Origin: Acanthaster planci
Lineage: Eukaryota > Echinodermata > Asteroidea > Valvatida > Acanthasteridae
Length of the DNA stretch: 30,989 nt
Reading direction: 5' to 3'
Assembly (NCBI RefSeq): GCF_001949145.1
Contig: NW_019091558.1
Span: 21,147-52,135, forward strand
Below the pieces are notes generated by a model that worked only from the letters and a program-made list of their open reading frames with translations, was not told where the DNA came from and ran no database searches. Each line of letters starts with the position of its first letter. The stretch's first letter is position 1. Shown one piece after another: positions 10,601 through 20,939 of this stretch. The position numbers and the translations under genes are program-made.

Positions 10601-10860
10601 TTACGACAGGGTTGACCTAAAGCCCAATCTGGCATTGTTGAGTGTGTGGGATGGAGTTGAGGACAATCTTCCTTTGCTGGTTTGCGATGATGGAGGATGC
10701 AAAGACCAGGTCTGGGTTGACGCACAGGTATGGTCCTGATAAGGACTCATGTTTGTGACCCTGTGGCTCACCAGCAGGTACGTCTTTGTTGACCATCGGT
10801 GACGTAGTAGTGAGCAATAAGAGTTGTCTAGTGGTATAGGGTGGTAGAATCATTTGCAGG
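7610..10860 (-). mobile_element. Degenerate LINE (non-LTR retrotransposon), ORF2 relic, interrupted
   Basis: Reading right to left on the minus strand: the end of an endonuclease-like region (NPDLVFASS, IPHTQQ, about 10620-10853); a linker with THSSRKDWKTIRIL (about 10200-10260); the segment ADQVANQLLINSRA split by the element at 9557-10135; RT fingers (AAGLNDILSEQIKHLGPKK, about 9360-9430) and LLKPGKDP near 9240-9270; motif A VDPSAAYDPVNQ (about 8970-9025); GLPQGSVLAP (about 8829-8856); a catalytic box now reading ADN instead of ADD (8754-8762); ARNSILRKW and ALCLSVGAYASPVWCRS (8340-8470); and a C-terminal YDCGEEQTNYPLA near 7850-7880. In the family, ORF2 nicks target DNA and reverse-transcribes. 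Many frameshifts and stops are present and the 5' part is missing, so it is inactive. The domain order suits the Jockey/I/CR1 group; the exact clade is not settled. Confidence 0.85.
9557..10135. mobile_element. 579-bp TTAA MITE (piggyBac-like), copy 1, complete
   Basis: It begins CCACTTCCTGCCAGGGA and ends TGCCCCCGGCAGCAAGTGG, with intact TTAA on both sides (9553-9556 and 10136-10139). It shares most of its length with copies at 27285-27872 and 29021-29432, for example around CAAAAGACCAGGCTGCTG and GGCTGCAGGCCTGGCTGAAA. It sits inside the LINE RT region; ignoring the element and one TTAA, the LINE frame reads continuously across the site. There is no transposase in it, so it depends on one made elsewhere. 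Frames over this region are not genes. Confidence 0.88.
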
Positions 10861-11739
10861 TAAGGCAGGGCAATACAGATTCCATAGATGAGGTACTGCT
10901 ACAAAGAATGACCTGTCCCAGAAAGTACAGTGTGATTTTGGCTCATAAAAGTCAATATTTATTACTGGATCGAAGAACACGAGAGGGTTCATAAGCAGAA
11001 AGCATGTCTGTGATGTACGACCAAGCTTTGCCACGTAGAGCTTTATAAACCAATAACATCAATTTCGGGGTTGTTAATTTTTATTTTTAAAAAAAAGTAG
11101 AAAAAATATCTGATTTTTAAAAATTTAAATCTGATTTTGTTTATTTAAATCAGATTTGTTTTATTTTCATGAAAATGTTAGACAACTTGGCTCAAATGTC
11201 TATTCAAAAGCAAGCAAATTAGCTGCATGTGTAATAGTTTTCGTTTATTTATTTGTTTTTGACAAAATTAGATTTAGGTCTACAGCGGTCTATCTACGCA
11301 AACAGTCTCTACATGCCCAATTTTCTATGTGCCTATTATTCATTCGCTGAAAAGATTTGACCACCCGTGGTGCACCCTGTCCTCCCACAATGCAGCGCGG
11401 CCTCACTGCAATGATCGTCCTTCTTTTCTCTGCCGTGTAACGTAACGGACATGTCTTTCGATGCATGTTTGATTTATCAAGCTTCCGTTTTCACTACACG
11501 GTTCTGTGTCGATTTGATCACCTTTCTTTCCTTTGTAAATAAAGTATAACCTGGATTTTATCCATTTATTAGTAAGAGTGTTATTTTTGTGTATATTTTT
11601 GTGTTCTTTCTTTGGTTTTCTTGCATGTGCACTCTGCAGGTGTTTACTATTGGTACTACGGGGTTCGTTCCAGTTACGCTGTGTCTACTGAATAAATTAT
11701 TACTGAATTAAATGAGTTATAGGCCTTGAATTGAATTGA
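10861..11739. other. Gene-free AT-rich stretch
   Basis: No supported coding sequence. 11090-11165 carries GATTTAAATC-type motifs (listed separately). 11380-11720 has AATAAAG near 11538 and T-rich runs, which superficially resemble LTR sequence, but I find no matching second copy in the window. Confidence 0.35.
11090..11165. repeat. ATTTAAATC/GATTTAAAT palindromic motif cluster 1
   Basis: Repeated TTTAAATCTGATTTT and ATTTAAATCAGATTTG words overlap in an AT-rich tract. The same motif family recurs at 15905-16005, suggesting ends or copies of one repeat family. Confidence 0.5.
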
Positions 11740-12094
11740 GTTGAATTCAGGGGGTTGCTGTCAGGATTTGTCATATTCCCCTGTCTTATCTGGCTACCAG
11801 GACGAGGAAAAAGGCCAGGCTGTCGTCCAGGGGGTTCCAGCCAGGATCTGACCAGGCCCGTGGTTCGTTCAGTCCCACGGAGCTGATGGGGAAGCTCTGT
11901 GGTCAACTGTGGAAGACCCAAGCAGGGACACTGCCAAGACTGGCAAGGGCCCTGTCTCCCTGGTCAATTGCTGTTCTGGCAAGCCAGCCGGGACTCCTCA
12001 GAGAGTACCCCATCAGACCCTCTTCGGGTCCCGTGGAGCTTACCAGGTTTTTACGCTGCTGGGGCTTCAAGCTACCTTTGTCCATCCGCGGCTC
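11740..12094. other. GC-rich block of unknown origin beside LINE B
   Basis: Base composition is clearly richer in G+C than the neighbours, and frames of 70-112 codons are open on both strands, as expected for GC-rich non-coding DNA. Near-duplicated phrases occur (CAGGATTTGTCATATTCC against CAGGATCTGACCAGGCCC). I recognise no protein. It lies where the 3' half of LINE B would be, but the translations do not match RT. Confidence 0.4.
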
Positions 12095-13300
12095 ATGGCT
12101 ATCAACCTGGCTCATCAGACCTCATTTCTCCTGGTCCCTCTGCCAGGAATTCTGCAGTTCTCATTGACCTCAACCGGGAATGCGCATTATTGTACCGCAC
12201 TCTTTGGCGTCTGCCTTGAAGAAAGTTGCAAACCCAGGGAACAGTAGCACTACAAACACCCATATCAATTATTTTATGAATAAGAATGGTGTGGTCGACA
12301 AGATCAAATGCCTTGGCAAAATCAGTAAGAACCACTGTACCCTGGTTTCCAAATCTCCTCAGCACGCCGAAAAAGATAATGCATCAGATTAACTAGGTAG
12401 TGACATGTAGAAATACCCTTTATATTATCAAATTTATCAAGTTATTATTATTACCAAGTTTATCAATCTTACTTCCAAATATCATCCAAAGTCCACTGAG
12501 TTACAAAACCTTCAGCAACCTTGGGAGAACATGAAGTCAGAGAAACCGGGGGAAGTTTATCAATACTGGAAAGATATTGTTTAGGGATGGGAACCACTAT
12601 AGCTTCTTTCCATTGCACTGGCACAATACCCTCACTAAAAGAGCTATTCAAAATATCTGTCAAAAGGACTCTTAACTCGTAAGCAAATTCTTTGATCAAC
12701 CGCGGTGGGATTTGGTCCGGCCTGCAAGATTTGCCAGATTTTAATTTTCTGAGCACGGCATAGACATTCCATGGAAACAGACGAGGCAATGGTTTTTCAG
12801 AAGGCAAGAATGCAGGCAATTTAGAATAATCCAACGGGTCCAAACAATCAGAAACAGTGGCAAATCTGGTATTGATCGCATTTGCCATGCTAATGAAATC
12901 TTCCGTGTCAATTCATGGAATGTCCATGTCAAGTTCAGTTTTTTTAGAATTACCAACCTTCTTAACACATTGATGCCACTGATGAGGGTTAGAATGCTGC
13001 AAATTCCTGATACGATTGGCATATGATACCTAGGGCAGCTTTGATTTCCCTTTGAATCAAATTTCTCAGCTTACGTCACAGAGGAGGATTCGTCGAAAAA
13101 CTACTCTGACATTCATGAATTAACTGTTTAATATAACTAGTAATCCTAGGCTTATCTGTGTCATACAATTTGGTTTGTTTAATGGGAAAATACAAATCGT
13201 GAGCAAATTGTAAAAAGCATCAGTCTTTTCCTGTGTGCCCTTGGACCTTAATACGTCCTTCCAATCCTGACCTTGCAACCAACCTGAATACATGAAGCAT
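12095..13300 (-). mobile_element. LINE B: reverse transcriptase fragment, frameshifted
   Basis: Minus-strand segments in N-to-C order: DWKDVLRSKGTQEKTDAFYN (about 13205-13270), an RNLIQREIKAAL-like segment (about 13030-13075), QWHQCVKKV-like linker (about 12950-12985), VYAVLRKLKSGKSCRPDQIP (about 12700-12765), RLIKEFAYELR, VPVQWKEAIVVPIPK (about 12585-12630), VSLTSCSPKVAEGFV (about 12490-12540) and motif A VVLTDFAKAFDLVDH (12292-12336) followed by FLQGRRQRVRY. These are RT fingers and palm motifs 0-3 of CR1/L2-like LINEs. The YxDD box and thumb are missing: the match fades at about 12095 after a degenerate PQGT-like segment. At least three frame changes occur. It is a dead fragment. Confidence 0.85.
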
Positions 13301-13494
13301 GAAAAAACACCAGTTACACAGAAGGTCACCATACTTCACTCCACCCAGACCATTCCAGCAGACTTCTTGCCCAGTCCCGAGCGTGGTCACTGCTCGATGT
13401 ATGATGGAATCCCCAATATCCAAACATCCCCTGTGAACAAGGGGGAGAGGAACAAGGAATGTTCTGGTGTTGTTATTGAGGTTCAGCATCAGTA

Positions 13495-13565
13495 TTACTT
13501 TCACTATTTTTATTTTTATTTTTATCTATTTGTATATATATATATATTTTTTTTATATAATCCAA
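13495..13565. repeat. AT-rich low-complexity tract / microsatellite
   Basis: (TTTTTA)n-like repeats grade into (TA)n and a T-run. It separates LINE B from the recombinase relic and has no other content. Confidence 0.8.
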
Positions 13566-13620
13566 TCAGTTGATATTTCCCTATGCTATTCACACAACCC
13601 AAGCCATTGTCTCTGTCTGA

Positions 13621-14460
13621 TTACACGTTGGGAAAATGGCCCGATACCAGCGGGCGAATATAACACTGAGCGGCCTCTGAATGCCAGCGGCCAATCATCC
13701 TGATCTGTTCCAGGGGAAACCCAACCCAGATGCGGTTGATGCCATTCTAATGCGAAAGGAGCGAGAGTAAAAGTGAGTATCCACAAGCCCTAAAAAACAA
13801 AGAACCTTTTTTCAAAGTGGCATTAATTTGATAATGCGTCTGTGGCTTGCCCCCGAAGTGGCAGAAGAAAGCGCCGGGCGACTTGGGGCGAATCCGTGAG
13901 AAGTTTGTCAGTGCGCATACCAGGAAGACACTTTCATCAACTGAGTGTACCAAGCGAATAACTTGAGCAGGACCAGTTTGATTAGCTTTTGTGTGCCGAA
14001 AGGAAATAAACATTGCTGCATTGTCATCGTCTGCATCCTGAATGTGTACATTGGAAGCATGGAGGAGTGATTGTTGGATGTGAGACTTGGCAACTGCGGC
14101 AAACTCGCTAATGCTCATAAGTCTAAAGAATGCGCATAAAAAAAGCAGCCCAAAAAAGCGCAGCCTCATAGCTAGTGTGACACACCAGCGGGAGTGCATT
14201 AATGATACGGGTCAGTACCGGTAAGATCATTGGCCAATTGACCACCGTTCATCGCCACCCGGTTTATCCTGGCGACAACCTGTCAATAATTTCACCACCA
14301 GAAAATCCCGTGTGGGATCTGGCCAACCTTGAACCTTATGAAAATAGCCCACTGCTGATACATAAGTAACTATACATGTAGTTGACACGGCAAGACACTG
14401 GAGCGAAAGCCATGCTATACAAACTGCCAAAGCAATAAAATAAACTTATGAGTGAGAAAC
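13621..14460 (-). pseudogene. Tyrosine recombinase relic (DIRS/Ngaro-type), broken
   Basis: The minus strand reads an N-terminal core-binding domain (ALAVCIAWLS, STTCIVTYVSAVGYFHKV, WPDPTRDFLVVKLLTG; 14270-14460), a linker LPLVCHTSYEAALFWAAFF (14125-14185), then the catalytic domain: FFRLMSISEF (14100-14130), FRHTKANQTG (13975-14010), SFRIRMASTASGLGF (13712-13758), EQIRMIGRWHSEAAQCYIRP (about 13644-13704) and stop TAA at 13621-13623. The Lys, the HxxR-like SFRI, WHS and the Tyr of CYIRP are present. Family proteins have LMRISE or LRxGE at the first catalytic Arg; here it is LMSISE, so that Arg appears lost. Frameshifts at about 14200, 14140 and 13715 break it. Such enzymes integrate DIRS-type elements by site-specific recombination. 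No RT of the same element lies beside it. Confidence 0.8.
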
Positions 14461-15904
14461 ATGCAAGTAACAACAGGTACATGCATTTATTTTGTATGCC
14501 TCATGTGTCGTACAATATGCTGGTATTTCACCCTGCTCATTGTGCAAAAAGCAGTCTCTTTTTGTTTGTGATCCAGCTCCACAGAGCAATGACTTTGGCT
14601 TGAATAAAAATAACTTTATTAGGGGCATGAATTTAGTGGTTTAGTGATAACACTACAATGATTAACATTTCTAATCTCAATAAAATGCATGTTTACTTGT
14701 AGAGATGTAAAAGGTTGATGTACAGCAATACTTTACCATGTTAAACCATGGAGGAAGGACACAGGAGTTTGAACTGCCCAGGCTATAACATCTGGCCAAG
14801 TACCATTTTCTGGCATGTCTGGTACATCCATAGCCAGAGTGCAATGAGTGCTTGCTAAGCACCACCAGTTTCACAACCATTAACCCCTCTTGTACCCGAT
14901 AATCATTGCCGCAATTTTTCGCTGGTAATTTGCATCCTTAAAATGTGCACTGCAGTGTAGGAAGTTGAATATCCATGCCATCGATGGTGCTTGATGTGAT
15001 CTGAAAACATTTACAAATTTAATGCTTGCGCAGTTGCTTGTATTAAGCTGTGTGCCCGTAGTACTCAGGTGTGGTCATTGCCCTTATCGAACGCTTTCTC
15101 CTGGAGTTATTTTTTTTAATAAATAGCCAAGTTGTTTATAAGCTATTGTGTTTTATTTAAATTATTTTTATTGTGGCATTCATACAAAAAGATATTTCAT
15201 GAGATCTCTTGAGTACTCCTCGTGATGAAATGGCACATTTTGTTTGTTATGAACTTAACTGTCCAATGATGGCCAACATGTTTGCCAGTCTTAGCCAAAT
15301 TCATACGAAGACTTATAAAAAACGGATGGAACAGTGTAGCAAAGTAAAAAGTTTATTCATGATGGCAAAAGTAGATCTAATGTTAGAGATTTTTTTCTCT
15401 CTATTTCCTGGTCACTGTGATAAGTCGTAGTTAATTACACATAAAATATTGCTATGATATTACTGTCCCGCTTGTACGGTTAAGCTGCAGGCAGTAATCA
15501 GGTACATTTAGAATGTTTACGATTGTTTGTCTGACCAGGCGGCAATGCTCATCGAGCACTTTGAAGCGCCAGAGTTCTAACTCTTTCTGTGTCCTTTCTC
15601 TATGGTTAAACTCTGAAGTGGGCAATTTAAATGAAGTAAAATTAAATCAAGATTATACCTATAAATCTTTTGTATCAAATACACCTACTGAATCCAAAAA
15701 AGCTGATTTAAATCGAAACAAGTGCACAGAATTGAACATAACATCTTACCAACCCAGATTTTGTGTAACAGATGTGCATTCATACTTCTTTAATGCTAGG
15801 AACTGGAAGGCTCACAGAGGGGGGATTTTCTGTTTAAAATGTTCAAAACCTGCAAGCATTTCCAATCAGTAAAACAAATTCAAAAATTTGAAACATTGTG
15901 CCTT
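14461..15904. other. Gene-free stretch
   Basis: A 119-codon frame at 15513-15872 (plus) is the longest; its composition (Asn, Lys, Ser, Thr) and lack of any recognisable motif argue against a gene. 15110-15180 is an AT-rich tract. I see no terminal repeats. Confidence 0.35.
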
Positions 15905-16010
15905 TTTACCCCCAAAATTAAATACGTTGATTTAAATCAGTGATTTTTTCCAAAAAATGTATTTGATTTAAATCACGATTTAAATTGGTGATTTAAATCA
16001 GACAATCCTG
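15905..16010. repeat. TGATTTAAATCA palindromic motif cluster 2
   Basis: At least four TGATTTAAATC/GATTTAAAT words occur within about 90 bases, in direct and inverted orientation, around GATTTTTTCCAAAAAATG. The cluster is self-complementary and related to 11090-11165. It is probably the end of an interspersed repeat; the family is not recognised. Confidence 0.65.
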
Positions 16011-16568
16011 ATCAATTTTAGATTGTTCTTTAAGAAACTGGCAGCCGATGCACATTTTTCAAAATCAGGATGATTTGAGTGGATTTCCTAGTTAAGGTGA
16101 CAATACATGCAGCAGTATTCTGAATAGTAATAGAAGAATGTATAATTTGTTCAGCTGAGTTGCAGTTGAGATATTTCTTGACTTTGCTGATGATGCCAAA
16201 ATGAAGTGAGGCTGAACAAACAAAATTAGAGATGTGACAGTGACGAGTAACAAATTTCACCTAGATTACAGGCTTAGCCTGCTGGAATGATTTGAGATCC
16301 ACCTATTCTAATGAAAGAAATAGTAACGAAAAACATGCTGCTGCCTGCTCTCAAGATAAAACTGGCACCATTGATGAACTAGTCCCTTTGACCAACAATA
16401 TCATGGAGTACTGTAGCCAACAATATGGCATGGTCCATGGTGTTGAAAGCTTAAAATCTAGGGGGATCAGAGCAGTGATCTTTTTGCATGCAAAAGATCA
16501 TTTTGAACATGGAACAGGGAAGTCCTAGTACTGTGATTTTGGCCTGTAAGCAGATTGAAACATAACTA
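16011..16568. other. Gene-free stretch
   Basis: No recognisable protein, repeat or splice-bounded exon. Frames of 76-78 codons on each strand look random. Confidence 0.35.
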
Positions 16569-17432
16569 AGGCACTAAGTCAAAATAGAAATGGTTCATGA
16601 AGTGGGAAATGATAAACGGTAAGTCCTTACCCACTTCAGAGTAAAGCGGGCAAAGATAGGGAGTCACTCGCTAAATTGCTTGTGATTCCATGAACACCAC
16701 TCCTGGGTAATGTTTTGTAACAATAGAGAGCTTTAAGGATTACACTCCATTGTGGCTGGTGGTTGAGTCATTAGAGCTGTTTATGAACAGCTGGGACCCC
16801 AGCCCCTTGATATGTCAACAATTTTTGGGGGGTTTGGGGATGGGTTTGTACAACCATTTACATGGATAAGGATATATTTTTCCTTCAGTCTCCTACATTG
16901 CCCTTAAATACCGACATTAGTTGACTTTTCTTATTTTACTTTTTAGATTGATTTTGAAGTCCCATGATTGTTGCATCTATAATGTTCTCCATTTTGTCTA
17001 TTGTCTATTCCAATCTTTGGCAACTCGATAAAGTGGAAATCACTGCCTGACAGTGCTAGACTTTGGGAAAGAAAGCTCCAGATCTTAATTCAATGACAAG
17101 AGACTTAGTGATGCAGAAAGGCCGGCAGACTCTAATGGAGTTAGTCTTTTGTTAAGAGATCAATTTCTTCACCCTTCTAACTAAGTTGTGCTAGGCCTGT
17201 GGAAGAACTGGCCCAATTTACACAACAAACATTCATGGTAAGCTAGGAGTCAAGGCTTTTGTACCAAGGTGGGGGAAATGGTGGTATACATCAAAGAGGT
17301 TGTTGCATAGCCAACTCCCTTACTCTTTTGCAATCATTTCCCACTTGCAGTTGAATTGGGCAATGGTTTGAAAGGGGCTTAAGGGCAATCATTTCCCTCT
17401 TGGTGAACCGTTTCTATTTTGACTTGGGGCCT
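16569..17432. mobile_element. 864-bp non-autonomous DNA element with inverted ends
   Basis: The left end AGGCACTAAGTCAAAATAG continues to GAAATGGTTCATGAAGTGGG. The right end, reverse complemented, is AGGCCCCAAGTCAAAATAG continuing to GAAACGGTTCACCAAGAGGG. About 45 bases align with few mismatches. TA flanks both ends (16567-16568 and 17433-17434), consistent with a TA target duplication as in Tc1/mariner-like or some other superfamilies; two bases are weak evidence. The subterminal word CAATCATTTCCC occurs twice near the right end. No coding sequence inside. Confidence 0.7.
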
Positions 17433-17584
17433 TAGAGGTCATTGTGTCGTATCAGAGCAGACTATCCTAAATACACAGTTCTTTTGATTGTCTTTCCCAA
17501 AACTGATAAGGTTGCAACTTGCCTTTAGTTCTTGAGCACTTCCATGTTTAAGCCAACTTTCTTTAACAGAAGACGAACACAAGA

Positions 17585-19480
17585 ATCTTTTAAAGAATGA
17601 AATACGGAGATGGTAAGGAACTATTTTTTTACTGGTTTGAAGCTTGAAATAAAAATTATGATTATTTGGTCGGTCCGGGAAAAATAGAAGCCCAGACATG
17701 GTCTGGGTTCAGATGAAGATGAAATGCTGAGATGGGGAAGAGCAATATTTTTGGTGTAAGAATAACGACTATTCGGTGGGACAGAGGAAAAAGGGAAAAC
17801 TCGTGTTGTCTAGGTCTGGCCACAAAAAATGCTGCAATGGGAAACGATACTTTTGGCAGGTCATACTCTTGGAATAAAAGTTACGCGGAAAGGCTTAGAA
17901 ACCACAGGTGGCCCAGGTTTGAGTAAAGAATAAATGCTGAGAGATGGACAGGAACAAAATAAGTGCATTTGTGTTGCATTTGGAGCTCGGAATTAAAAAA
18001 AGAACGATTTATATGTACCAGGTAGGGGAAAAATAAAAGTCCACATGTGGTGCAGGTTTGAAGATAGAATACTTAAATGACAAAGAACATTTTTGGCAGG
18101 TTTGGTTTGCGATGGGGCGGAGACAAAGCCCCTTTTTTTCCGTGTTTGAATACAGAAATTTAGAATTTGGAGGGAACAAAATGATTGTAGTGCTCCTGAT
18201 GCTTGGAATTGAAAAATGATTTTGCGGTGGGGTTAGGAAAAGCTAAAAGCCGACAAGTGGTCCAAGTTTGTCGAAGGAATTTTTCTTGATATGGGAACAA
18301 TATCTGTAGTGTTGTGTGAAGCTTGGGATGAAAATAATTTTACAAGTGGTGCAGGGGAAACTTAAAAGCCAAGGAAGTAGTCTAGGTTTGGATAGAGAAA
18401 TGCTGAGGTGGGAAGAATCAATATTTTGTACAGGTTGCGTGCTCCAAATAAAAAAAATGTGGTGGTGCAGGGAGGAAAAATAAAAACCACTTGGGGTCTA
18501 GGTTTGGATACAAAGAAATGCTCAGGTGGGCAGTACTAACATTTTGCAGTGATGTAGTCGAGTACTTTTGAGAACTAAGCTCTCTACCAAATATTTAACT
18601 AGTTAGGAGGGAACAAAGCTGAAGTACATCGGTATTTGATGGTACATGCATAAAGGTAAGATTACAAAGCAACATAATGACTTCAGACCATCACTGTTTG
18701 ATTAAAATTAACTTTTTAGGACAAAAGTACCTGGAAAGTACTCCGAGTACTTTCCGGGTATTTTTCTCCTTAAAACTTAAATTTTACACAACTGGGAGTG
18801 TCTGAAGTCTAACATTTATTTTGTAATCTTACCTTTGCACATTTACCATCAAATGCCTGAGCACTCTGGCTTTATTCCCTCTGACCCAGTTCAGTATTTT
18901 GCGGAGAACGTTGATACTCGGAAAGTACTCAACGACAACACTGACATTTTGTTGGGTTGGATGTGCCCGAGTAAAAAAAAGAAAACAATAATTAAGTGAT
19001 GAGGTGGGGAAAAATAAAAACCACATGTGGTTTGGGTTTGGATAGAAAAGAAATGATAAGGTGGGCAAGATTAATTTTTTGATGTGTTGTATGCTTGGTT
19101 AAAAAAAAAATAGCGGTGAGCGGGAAAAATAAAACTTTGCATAGTCTGGGTTTTATTAAAAAGAAATGCTTAGGGGGGCAGAATTATTATTTTTAATGAG
19201 TTTGGTGCTCAGGAAAAATAATTTGCGGTGGAAAATTAAAACCACGCGTGGTCTAGGTTTGGATAAAAACTAAATGCCAAGGAATCAAGAATAAATTTGT
19301 GGGCAGGTTGACTGCTCAGAATAAAATGTGCGGTGGTGGAGGGAAAAAAATATAAAAAATTCATGGTCCAGGTTTGTATAGAGAAATGCCAAGGTGGGAA
19401 AAATTAATATTTTTGGCCAAAAACAAAGGCACACGTCCACAATTTTGATAAAGAAATGCCAAGTCAATCAGAAGACACAA
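17585..19480. repeat. Degenerate minisatellite, ~115-bp period, about 13 units
   Basis: Each unit has AGAAATGCTGAGGTGGG, a short AT tract like AATATTTTTGG, CAGGTT..GTGCTC, AATAAAA, a GCGGTGGTGCAGGGAAAAA block, AAAACCAC.TG and TGGTCTAGGTTTGGATA. The AAATGCTGAGG landmark recurs near 17724, 17929, 18400, 18516, 19050, 19165, 19275, 19386 and 19455. Adjacent intact units are 110-116 bases apart. The array is interrupted by the MITE at 18547-18943. Scattered similar words at 22480-22700 hint at a second, more decayed patch. No stops-free frame runs through it. Confidence 0.85.
18547..18943. mobile_element. 397-bp palindromic hAT-type MITE with 8-bp target duplication
   Basis: The element begins CAGTGATGTAG and ends with the complement of CAGTGTTGTCG. 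It is flanked by perfect 8-bp copies ACATTTTG at 18539-18546 and 18944-18951. The whole element folds on itself: for example GGTATTTGATGG and AAAGGTAAGATTACAAA on the left pair with the right arm, and the centre is GAAAGTACTCCGAGTACTTTC-like. CAGTG ends with 8-bp duplications are the hAT signature. It is inserted in a minisatellite unit, whose sequence continues on both sides. It codes for nothing and would need a hAT transposase from elsewhere. Confidence 0.9.
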
Positions 19481-20930
19481 TCAAAACGTCTGCTTGAAAA
19501 TTTACATTTGTAATACATGACGGTCGGTCGATTGTCAATCTTTGATCAGATGAAAGTTCCTCAGAGAATTTATTTGGAATGTGCTCCTGATTTTATTCCC
19601 TTGCTAAGTTTATTTTTGTCTTGGTCTGAACTGTAATGAATGGCCTGTGAATTATTGCCTTGAAGAGGGATCTTACATGAATACTTGTTTGGGAAATTTA
19701 CTTTTTCTCTTGAAGAACTTGACCAGTGTATTGTATTAAAGTATCACCGACCATTACTCTCCGTGATTTTCCCATTGATGATAGAGGCGCACAGCTGCAT
19801 TTTGGGTAAAAAATTTAATGTTAGGCGGACAACCGACCGTTTGCATTCGGCATCCGAATTATCGTCCCAAACTGCTCACTGCTTCCGGATATTTCTGGAC
19901 GAAAACCATTCCACGAAAGTAAGTCTTTGATGCACAACGACGTTGGATTGTTTCTAAAATGTGCAAAGGCGGGAATATTATTTCTTTTTTGCAGGTGCTG
20001 GATTAAAAATCATAAAAAATAGTGCGGCCAGTCAGGGCTATTGTGCTGCAGCTTAACTGCCAAACCTACCCAAAAATCATCAAACATAGCACTTTTGAAT
20101 CAAACCAAACTGCTATGTTCAGATCTTTGGCTTTAATATGGCATGGCATTGATAACTCACAGAATGCACGCAAGAACCTTGATAAAAATGCAAACAATGG
20201 AAAACGAGCTATGCCACGCTGGCCAGCGCTCGGCACATGTGCGTGTACACGTACTGTAAATGTACTTATTGTCAGGCAAACTTGCATTCACAGTTCTGAT
20301 TAGTCATTCCATGACAACAAACAGTGTGATATATAACCATATTGCAAGGTTTATATCAACCCCCTTGTAATGTGCTGTCATAACTCAATACATTGCACGA
20401 TTTTTACCCTAAAAGCAAACACACCTCTGCATGACTATAAATTTAAAAGTTGTGTAATTGCCTCATGCTGATTGTCACATATGTTTAAATGCACATACAA
20501 CTCTTTAACAATTTCCTTTCTTAGTGTAAGCCCTGATGTTATTGTTGTTTTTAAAATTAGTTAAAACAGAATTCCTATGCTCCCTAGATAAAATTGCAGA
20601 TTATTGTGGTATATCGGTGTTACTGGTTTTTTTTTCTTTGCGGTGTATGAAATTTTTTTTTTTCTGTAAAGCATGCATAGGCCCTTTACTTTCTTCACTG
20701 CGCATCAAGTTTGCTTTTATTACTCTATGCGACAAGACAGCAAAGAATTCAGGCATAGACAAAATATATTTGGTTCACGTATGGCCAGAGCAGTTTATTG
20801 TCCAAAAATTCTTGCATCCGTAATTGTTTTCCGGTGTAGTGACTCTGGGAAAACTTACTTGCTTTTTTGCAACCGCAAATTATAATCACATATCTGTCTT
20901 CGAACTTGTCAATTCGGTTCAGACTACCTT
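19481..20930. other. Gene-free stretch with a weak exon-like end
   Basis: No confirmed coding sequence. The frame ending FRIFLDENHSTK at 19918 is followed by a strong donor-like GTAAGTC (19919) in phase 0, but no good acceptor is obvious and the translation is not recognised. 20500-20680 is T-rich. Confidence 0.35.
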
Positions 20931-20939
20931 TCCGGTTGC

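Noticed and set aside
11380-11720. Possible LTR with AATAAAG and T-rich R/U5-like sequence
   Set aside because: No second copy in the window, no primer-binding site and no LTR-retrotransposon proteins beside it.
15513-15872. 119-codon plus-strand frame
   Set aside because: No domain, low-complexity composition typical of AT-rich DNA, and no promoter or splice context.
19685-19924. Frame ending in DENHSTK followed by a GTAAGTC donor in phase 0
   Set aside because: No convincing acceptor and no recognisable motif; a single donor match is expected by chance in an intron this long.
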